Shown here in pieces: positions 4,913 through 9,992 of a stretch of DNA of 9,992 bases. The DNA is from Oligoflexia bacterium (GTDB taxonomy: Bacteria > Bdellovibrionota > UBA1018). Numbering within the stretch: the first letter of the stretch is position 1; the number at the start of each line of letters is the position of its first letter. The stretch covers positions 1 through 9,992 of the forward strand of contig CAIOHW010000328.1 of NCBI GenBank assembly GCA_903858195.1, read 5' to 3'. A program made the position numbers and the translations under genes. The notes beneath the pieces are model-generated. The model did no database searches. It worked only from the letters and a program-made list of their open reading frames with translations, and had not been told where the DNA came from.

Positions 4913-5915
4913 GCTGCTGCTCATTTCCTGGATCATGCCCCTCTCGGCGCTGGCAAAGCCCGAGCCTTCGGCCAGCAGGGAGCTTCGCGTTCTCACTTAC
5001 GAGAGTCTGGCTTCAAAAGACGGGCTCGGACCGATCCTTTTTCAGGCGTTTGAGAAACGCTGCTCCTGCAAGGTGCGCGTGCAAGCCGCAGGCGATGCGG
5101 GCCAGATCATCTCCCGATTGCAGCTCGAAAAGATGCGCGGGAAGTCGGATACCCAGGTCGTGGTCGGGATCGACCAAACCCTCTGGCCGGTGGCACGAGA
5201 GTTTGCCGGGGCTCCGTCGGCTGCAATCCATGTGGCGTTCGAGGGAGTTCCGGAGCTGGCACATTCTCCGACCGGCAAGGGCTTCATCCCCTTTGATTGG
5301 GGAGTCCTTGCCTTCATCGCGCGCGATGGGTTCGAAGCCCCAAGATCCTGGCTGGATCTGCTGGCTCCGCGCTTTCGGCGAAAGTTCATCCTGCAGGACC
5401 CGCGCACTTCGACTCCCGGATTTGCGTTCGTGTGGGGTGCATCCCGGGTCCTCGACCCCTCAAAATTCTTCGGCCAATTGCAAAGCGCCTGGCTGACACT
5501 GGCAGCGGGCTGGTCGGGATCCTACTCGCTTTTTCTCAGGGGTGAGGCGCCGCTGGTCTGGAGCTACACCACGAGCGAGGCCTTCCACCGGGAAGCGGGG
5601 GATGGTGACCGTTATCGGGCCGTTCTCTTTGAAGAGGGAAACCCCATTCAAGTCGAGGGCGCTTTTGCCGTCCCCTCGGGCCTCCGCTCCGAAGCCGAGC
5701 GCGGCCTGGCGCGGGCGTTTCTCGAATACTTGGTCTCTCCCGAAGTCCAAGCCGAAATCCCGATGCGGCAATGGATGTTTCCGGCCCGCAGGGGCATTGC
5801 GCTTCCTGAGTCATTCGCCAGGTTGCCCGCCGCCCGCAAGATCCTCGAGTGGGACCCGGTCACGCTGCAGTTTTCGCCCCTGATCGACCGCTGGGAAAGG
5901 TGGATTCGCCAATGA
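4902..5915 (+). CDS. thiB: Thiamine ABC transporter, periplasmic substrate-binding protein ThiB (TbpA)
   Basis: This 337-residue binding protein delivers thiamine and its phosphates to the ThiP/ThiQ importer. A signal peptide covers residues 1-18 with likely cleavage after ALA. Segments matching E. coli TbpA/ThiB include LTYES (31-35), VVVGIDQTL (86-94), PFDWG (130-134), QDPRTSTPG (165-173), GWSGSYSLFLRGE (203-215), SYTTSEAFH (221-229), IQVEGAFA (249-256) and QWMFPA (290-295). Several of these line the thiamine pocket in the known structure. This set separates it from the related Fe(III) and spermidine binders. The start is GTG at 4902, because an in-frame TGA lies at 4878 and the only later ATG near the N-terminus would cut away the signal peptide. 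The stop codon overlaps the thiP start as ATGA. Confidence 0.92.
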   Translation: MLLPLLLISWIMPLSALAKPEPSASRELRVLTYESLASKDGLGPILFQAFEKRCSCKVRVQAAGDAGQIISRLQLEKMRGKSDTQVVVGIDQTLWPVAREFAGAPSAAIHVAFEGVPELAHSPTGKGFIPFDWGVLAFIARDGFEAPRSWLDLLAPRFRRKFILQDPRTSTPGFAFVWGASRVLDPSKFFGQLQSAWLTLAAGWSGSYSLFLRGEAPLVWSYTTSEAFHREAGDGDRYRAVLFEEGNPIQVEGAFAVPSGLRSEAERGLARAFLEYLVSPEVQAEIPMRQWMFPARRGIALPESFARLPAARKILEWDPVTLQFSPLIDRWERWIRQ

Positions 5916-7384
5916 CCGGCTGGGTGCAGGCGGTGGCGTGGATCCCGTGGTTGCTTGCGGTGCTTGTGCCGCTGGGTGCGGTTTTGCTCAGCTCTGCCGG
6001 CGGGGGGATGGGCCCGGGTGGAATGCTGGATCCATTGCTCGTTTCCAAAGCGGCCTTCACGGTGCTGCAGGCGGGTTTAAGTGCACTCGGCGCCGGGCTC
6101 CTGGGTTTGCTTTGGGGCTGGTTGCTCCGGTCTCACCCTCGGTCCTGGCGATGGCTCAGGATCCCTTTCGGAGTTCCGACGCTGGCTGCGATCGCTGCCT
6201 GGGCCGGCATCCTTCATGGCAGTTCGCTCGCCTACTCGCTGGAGGCCGTGCTCCTGGTGCATGTGTTTTTCAATGTGCCCTGGGTAGCGCTCTCCGTGGC
6301 TCAGGCCTCTGGTTCGGTTCCACGAACTTGGGATGATGCGGCCCGCAGCCTGGGAGCGGGTTTCTTCCATCGGTTTCGGATGGTGTGGTGGCCGGTGCTC
6401 GGTCCGGCGTGGCTGGGTGCTGTGATCCAGGTTTTTGGCTTCTGTTCGGGCAGTTTTGCAATCGTGCTGCTTCTGGGTGGAGGGCCTCCGGTCGAGACCC
6501 TCGAGACGGCGATCCATTCAAGCGTGAGGGGAGGGGTGCTGGATCTCGGGCTTGCAGCCAGGATTGCCGTCTGGCAGCTCCTGCTTTCGCTCCTCCCATG
6601 GCTCGTCGTGCGTGCGTGGTTTCGCGAGGTGAAAGTGAGGGCCCCGGTTCTGCGTCCTGATCAGGGAGCGCGCTGGGCTTCGCTGTTCGCAGCATTCTGG
6701 GTGCTTCCGTATGTCTGGTTCCTGAAAGACCTGGGGCCCGGACTTTCGGATCCAGGCCTTTGGAAGGCCATCGGTCCGGCCCTCCTTTTTTCTTTGTCTC
6801 TTGCGGCCATCTCATCGCTGCTGAGCGTGATCTGGGCGGCAGCCGCAGTCGTGGCACTTTCGGGCAGGAGCGCCTGGCGCGAGGGTCTCATGCTCCTTCC
6901 GGCGGGCGTGAGCACGCTCACCTTGTGCATGGGCTTCTGGCTTGCCTACTCAGGCTGGATCGACCCGTTTGACGGGAGTGTGACCGCACTCGTGGTCATC
7001 CAGACAGTGATCTATTTTCCGATCGTGCTTCGGGGCTTTCTGCCGCTTGCGCGTGTGCGGCAGGAGTCGCTCTGGCAGGTGGCGCGCAGCCACGGGGCGA
7101 GCCCCTGGAAGGCGTTTTGGTCGGTCGAATGGCCAAGGTGGCGCATGCCCGTCTGGAGTTCGCTCTCGCTCGTGGCCTCGGCAAGCCTCGGAGATGTGGC
7201 GGCCGTTACCTTTTTCGGATCCTCGTCGCTGACCACAGCCTCGGCGTTGATCTCGCGCTGGATGGGAATGTATCAATTTGATCGGGCATACGCGCTTGCC
7301 GGGGTTCTCATGATGGTTTCACTCGGTCTTTCGCTGGGTCCTTGGCGCATCTCCGGTCGCGAGCGAAACCTTCCTGCCGGCTAA
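5912..7384 (+). CDS. thiP: Thiamine ABC transporter, permease ThiP (fused two-domain)
   Basis: ThiP forms the membrane channel of the thiamine importer. The 490-residue protein has many hydrophobic spans, apparently about twelve, arranged as two homologous permease halves. Each half carries the EAA-type loop that docks to the ATPase: DDAARSLGA with WWP downstream (about 141-161), and QVARSHGASP with EWP downstream (about 389-408). This is the usual single-chain architecture for thiamine and iron permeases, and the thiB neighbour decides between them. The ATG at 5912 overlaps the thiB stop (ATGA). An in-frame GTG at 5849 would extend it into thiB and is unlikely. AAAGGTGG lies upstream as a ribosome-binding site. 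The partner ATPase gene is not directly next: an exported protein gene intervenes, 61 nt downstream. Confidence 0.92.
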   Translation: MTGWVQAVAWIPWLLAVLVPLGAVLLSSAGGGMGPGGMLDPLLVSKAAFTVLQAGLSALGAGLLGLLWGWLLRSHPRSWRWLRIPFGVPTLAAIAAWAGILHGSSLAYSLEAVLLVHVFFNVPWVALSVAQASGSVPRTWDDAARSLGAGFFHRFRMVWWPVLGPAWLGAVIQVFGFCSGSFAIVLLLGGGPPVETLETAIHSSVRGGVLDLGLAARIAVWQLLLSLLPWLVVRAWFREVKVRAPVLRPDQGARWASLFAAFWVLPYVWFLKDLGPGLSDPGLWKAIGPALLFSLSLAAISSLLSVIWAAAAVVALSGRSAWREGLMLLPAGVSTLTLCMGFWLAYSGWIDPFDGSVTALVVIQTVIYFPIVLRGFLPLARVRQESLWQVARSHGASPWKAFWSVEWPRWRMPVWSSLSLVASASLGDVAAVTFFGSSSLTTASALISRWMGMYQFDRAYALAGVLMMVSLGLSLGPWRISGRERNLPAG

Positions 7385-7445
7385 AATTTGCAGTCTTTTC
7401 GCTGATCGCTGCTGTGAGAAACTGGCTCTTCTTGGAGGACAAGCC

Positions 7446-8141
7446 ATGTTCTTGAACCGTGAGTGGAACCGCGCGTGGCTTTCCGGATGGGGGCTCTTGC
7501 TCATCTGGGTGGTCTCAATCGCCATTCCGGCGCCTGCTGCGCACGGGGCTGGGAACGACCCGGCAGCGGCCATTCAAACGGAGTTCAGGCGAGTCAACCA
7601 GGACCTCCTGGAGCAGCGCTTTGCGGAGCGCACAAGCCAGACGATGGATGCACTGATCCGGGTCGCCACCCGTGCCTTGCGAGATCGAGGCTTCGAGCAG
7701 GATGCCTCGATCCTTGAGATCGAGTGGCAAGGCTGGGCCAAACGCACCGTTTCGATTCTTGAGCTGGGAGATCATGTGCCGCTGAGCCAGTGGCTCTCAA
7801 AGGCGTACCTCAATCTCGAGGAAAAGCTCGGACCCTCGCTGTTGCGGAGTCTGCGCCTCGATGACCTCAATACGCTCAACTTTGCCATCCCCGTGGTCTT
7901 TTCGCCGGCCAGTTGGGAGAAGGGGGAGTATCGCCTGCACTTTGTTCCCTACAGCGCGATCATCTCGTACTGGTCCGCTTGGCTCACCTGCAGCTGGGTC
8001 AGTTCCGGGCTTTGGGGCTGGTCTTGCGGAAAGGTGGCCGATGTTCCCCGGGTCGTCATGACCCGGTGGCTGGGCCCCAAGCTCTCGGATCAGATCCACG
8101 CCGCAGCCCACTCCAAGAACGATGATTGGGGCCAGCGCTGA
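7446..8141 (+). CDS. Exported Trp-rich protein of unknown function inside the thiamine transporter operon
   Basis: I do not recognise this 231-residue protein. The N-terminus has basic residues followed by a hydrophobic core (about 11-30) and an AHG-A sequence (32-35) typical of signal peptidase cleavage. The mature part has a mostly helical, charged region (about 40-140) followed by a hydrophobic, aromatic region (145-207). That region contains HFVPYSAIISYWSAWLT (165-181), a second Trp-rich stretch and two cysteines, C182 and C194, that could form a disulfide; a membrane-associated segment at about 170-192 is possible. A strong Shine-Dalgarno sequence (TTGGAGGAC) precedes the ATG. Its stop overlaps the thiQ start as TGATG, so the ATPase is probably translated by coupling to it. 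It is not a standard component of thiBPQ. A periplasmic or outer-membrane partner in thiamine uptake is a positional guess. Confidence 0.8.
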   Translation: MFLNREWNRAWLSGWGLLLIWVVSIAIPAPAAHGAGNDPAAAIQTEFRRVNQDLLEQRFAERTSQTMDALIRVATRALRDRGFEQDASILEIEWQGWAKRTVSILELGDHVPLSQWLSKAYLNLEEKLGPSLLRSLRLDDLNTLNFAIPVVFSPASWEKGEYRLHFVPYSAIISYWSAWLTCSWVSSGLWGWSCGKVADVPRVVMTRWLGPKLSDQIHAAAHSKNDDWGQR

Positions 8142-8809
8142 TGTCGCTTGAGCTGAGAGGCTTTCGAAAGAGCCTGCCGGGCCTGGAGCTCAGGGCCGAC
8201 TTTGAAGTGAAGCCCGGCGAGCGCCTGGTGCTTGCGGGGCCAAGCGGAGCGGGCAAGACGACCCTCTTTCGATTTCTGGCAGGGATCGATCGCGAGGCGG
8301 ACGGAAGCGTGTTCCTTTTGGGACAGGACATCACCCGCCTGGCTCCCGAAAAGCGCGAGGTCGCGCTGGTCTTCCAGGAACCCATGGTTTTTCCGGCACT
8401 GTCCGTAGTCGAGAATGCCGCGTTTGGTCTCCGGGTGAGGGGAGTGGGTGAAAGTGAACGCCGGGAGCGGGTGATTCCCTGGCTCAAGCAGGTGGGGCTT
8501 GGAGGCAGGCTTGAATCAGACCCCGAGAGCCTCTCGGGCGGGGAGAAGCAAAGGCTCTCGCTGGTTCGGGCGCTCGTTTGGAAGCCTCGGGCTCTTCTTT
8601 TGGATGAGCCGTTCTCAGCCCTCGACCCTTCGCTCCGCGGAGAGCTGGGATCGCTGCTTCTGGAGCTCCATCAAAATCTGACCATTCCGCTTCTGCTGGT
8701 GACCCACGACCCTGATGAGGCCCGGCGACTGGGTACGCGGCAGCTTGCCTGCCAGATTTTGTCAGAGACGCCTCGCGTACACGCCTGGTCTGCGGCACGG
8801 AACTCGTGA
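8141..8809 (+). CDS. thiQ: Thiamine ABC transporter, ATP-binding protein ThiQ
   Basis: ThiQ is the ATPase that powers thiamine import through ThiP. All ABC motifs are intact in 222 residues: Walker A GPSGAGKTT (33-41), Q-loop Q79 (in VFQE), signature LSGGE (131-135), Walker B ALLLDEP (151-157), D-loop SALD (159-162) and switch H189 (in THD). The length matches E. coli ThiQ, which lacks the regulatory C-terminal domain found in longer importers such as PotA or FbpC. The ATG at 8141 overlaps the preceding stop codon as TGATG; a TTG at 8126 is a poorer alternative. The specificity is assigned from thiB and thiP in the same gene group. It is the last gene of that group, and no strong terminator follows it. 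Confidence 0.92.
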   Translation: MSLELRGFRKSLPGLELRADFEVKPGERLVLAGPSGAGKTTLFRFLAGIDREADGSVFLLGQDITRLAPEKREVALVFQEPMVFPALSVVENAAFGLRVRGVGESERRERVIPWLKQVGLGGRLESDPESLSGGEKQRLSLVRALVWKPRALLLDEPFSALDPSLRGELGSLLLELHQNLTIPLLLVTHDPDEARRLGTRQLACQILSETPRVHAWSAARNS

Positions 8810-8825
8810 ATTTCTCTCGTGAATG

Positions 8826-8855
8826 TTGACCAGTGCTTGGACCAGCGACTAGATT
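8826..8855 (+). promoter_or_regulatory. Candidate sigma70-type promoter of icd
   Basis: TTGACC (8826-8831) matches the -35 consensus at five of six positions. TAGATT (8850-8855) matches the -10 consensus at four of six, with an 18-bp spacer. Transcription would begin near 8862 and give a leader of about 31 nt containing eight consecutive T (8867-8874) and the AGGAG ribosome-binding site. The direct repeat GACCAG (8828-8833 and 8840-8845) lies across the -35 box and spacer and could be a regulator site. Sigma consensus use in this organism is assumed. Confidence 0.5.
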
Positions 8856-8892
8856 CAATGAAACCCTTTTTTTTGCAGGAGAATCACCAGTC

Positions 8893-9992
8893 ATGTCTGG
8901 ATCCGCCCCCACGTTCAAGAATCTCACGGCCCCCAAGCAGGGCGGTCGCATCACGATCGAAAACGGCAAGCTCAATGTGCCCAAGAACCCGATCATTCCC
9001 TTCATCGAGGGGGATGGCACGGGTCCGGACATCTGGCGCGCCTCCCAGATGGTGCTCGATGCTGCGGTCGCGAAGGCCTACAAGGGCGATCGCAAAATCG
9101 AATGGTTTGAAGTGTATGCAGGCGAGAAGTCGTTCACGAAGTTCAACGACTGGCTCCCCGAAGACACTCTGACGGCCCTCCGTCATTACCTCGTGTCGAT
9201 CAAGGGCCCGCTCACGACTCCGATCGGCGGCGGCATCCGGTCGCTCAACGTGGCTCTCCGCCAGATGCTCGATCTCTACGTCTGCCTGCGTCCGGTGCGT
9301 TGGTTCAAGGGCGTGCCTTCGCCGGTCAAGCATCCTGAGAAGGTCAGCATGACGATCTTCCGCGAAAACTGCGAAGACATCTATGCGGGCATCGAGTTTG
9401 AGCACGGCTCCGAAGGCGTCAAAAAGGTTCTCGCCTTCCTCAAGGAGACCTTCCCCAAGGACTACGCAAAGATCCGCTTTCCCGAGACTTCGGGCATCGG
9501 CATCAAGCCCGTCTCCAAGGACGGAACCGAGCGCCTGGTCAAAGCGGCAATCGAGTACGCGATCACGAACAAGAGCAAGTCCGTCACGATCGTGCACAAG
9601 GGCAACATCATGAAGTTCACCGAAGGTGCGTTCATGAAGTGGGCCTATGAGCTTGCGGATCGCGAGTACGGCGCCAAGGTCTACACCTGGGCGAAGTGGG
9701 AATTGACCAAGAAAGAAAAGGGCGAGGAAGCCGCCAACGCCGAAATGAAGGCCGAGCAGGCTGCAGGCAAGATCATCATCAAGGATGCGATCGCCGACAT
9801 CTCGCTCCAGCAGGTGCTCACCCGGCCCGAGGAGTTTGACGTGATTGCCACGCTGAACCTCAACGGCGACTACCTCTCGGACGCACTGGCAGCCCAGGTG
9901 GGCGGCATTGGCATCGCTCCGGGCGGTAACGCCAACTACGTCACCGGACACGCCGTATTTGAAGCGACCCATGGCACCGCGCCCAAGTACGC
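8893..9992 (+). CDS. icd: NADP-dependent isocitrate dehydrogenase, 5' part (runs off right edge)
   Basis: This enzyme of the citric acid cycle oxidatively decarboxylates isocitrate to 2-oxoglutarate. The frame is open from the ATG to the window end, giving 366 residues of an expected total of about 420. It is the E. coli Icd type. Isocitrate ligands are visible as S117, N119 and R123 in IRSLNVALR, R133 (CLRPVRW), R157 and Y164 (FRENCEDIY), K236 (HKGN), and D326 and D330 (NGDYLSD). HGTAPKY (360-366) gives H360, K365 and Y366, equivalent to E. coli H339, K344 and Y345, which favour NADP over NAD. S117 matches the serine phosphorylated by AceK in enterobacteria; no aceK gene is visible. The AGGAG ribosome-binding site lies about 11 nt upstream. 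The gene follows thiQ after an 83-nt gap with its own candidate promoter, so it is probably transcribed separately. Confidence 0.97.
   Translation, partial: MSGSAPTFKNLTAPKQGGRITIENGKLNVPKNPIIPFIEGDGTGPDIWRASQMVLDAAVAKAYKGDRKIEWFEVYAGEKSFTKFNDWLPEDTLTALRHYLVSIKGPLTTPIGGGIRSLNVALRQMLDLYVCLRPVRWFKGVPSPVKHPEKVSMTIFRENCEDIYAGIEFEHGSEGVKKVLAFLKETFPKDYAKIRFPETSGIGIKPVSKDGTERLVKAAIEYAITNKSKSVTIVHKGNIMKFTEGAFMKWAYELADREYGAKVYTWAKWELTKKEKGEEAANAEMKAEQAAGKIIIKDAIADISLQQVLTRPEEFDVIATLNLNGDYLSDALAAQVGGIGIAPGGNANYVTGHAVFEATHGTAPKY

Noticed and set aside
8884..9972. Long minus-strand open frame (362 codons) opposite icd
   Set aside because: The plus strand encodes an intact isocitrate dehydrogenase; the antisense frame stays open because of codon bias.

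Overview
This is a GC-rich (around 60% by eye), densely packed bacterial chromosomal window with no mobile elements, CRISPR arrays, tRNA or rRNA genes that I can see. Its content is ordinary housekeeping and catabolism (isocitrate dehydrogenase, quinolinate synthase, homogentisate dioxygenase, a thiamine ABC transporter) mixed with exported or membrane proteins of unknown function. From memory, some of the unknown proteins resemble conserved proteins of predatory Bdellovibrio-like bacteria. I therefore lean towards a high-GC member of Bdellovibrionota or a related delta-proteobacterial lineage, with low confidence.

Layout: the left edge holds the 5' end of a metallo-beta-lactamase-fold hydrolase on the minus strand (positions 1-156). 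It diverges from a two-gene plus-strand unit (203-752) that encodes two small membrane proteins resembling the YqjE/Holin-X and DUF883/YqjD types. That unit converges, with a 2-nt gap, on a homogentisate 1,2-dioxygenase gene (755-1897, minus). Upstream of it on the same strand lie a terminator (1922-1957), an exported protein of unknown function (1967-2710), and a nadA-flavin reductase-like pair (4407-2834) joined by an ATGA overlap.

A 104-nt divergent gap (4408-4511) separates nadA from a long plus-strand group. This starts with a 115-residue unknown protein, followed by thiB and thiP (ATGA overlap), a 231-residue exported protein of unknown function, and thiQ (TGATG overlap with the unknown gene). 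ThiB, ThiP and ThiQ would together form a complete thiamine/thiamine-phosphate importer: periplasmic binder, fused two-domain permease and ATPase. No TPP riboswitch is visible in the leaders. The right edge is the first 366 codons of an NADP-type isocitrate dehydrogenase gene (icd) with a plausible sigma70-type promoter of its own.

The most unusual features are the unknown exported gene wedged between the thiamine permease and its ATPase, the thiB start codon lying exactly in a hairpin loop, the strong terminator only 24 nt ahead of the homogentisate dioxygenase start, and the GCATGC palindrome that supplies an ATG to both strands near the left edge. I did not find a clearly new multi-gene system. 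The thiamine operon with its embedded exported partner is the best candidate for undescribed biology.
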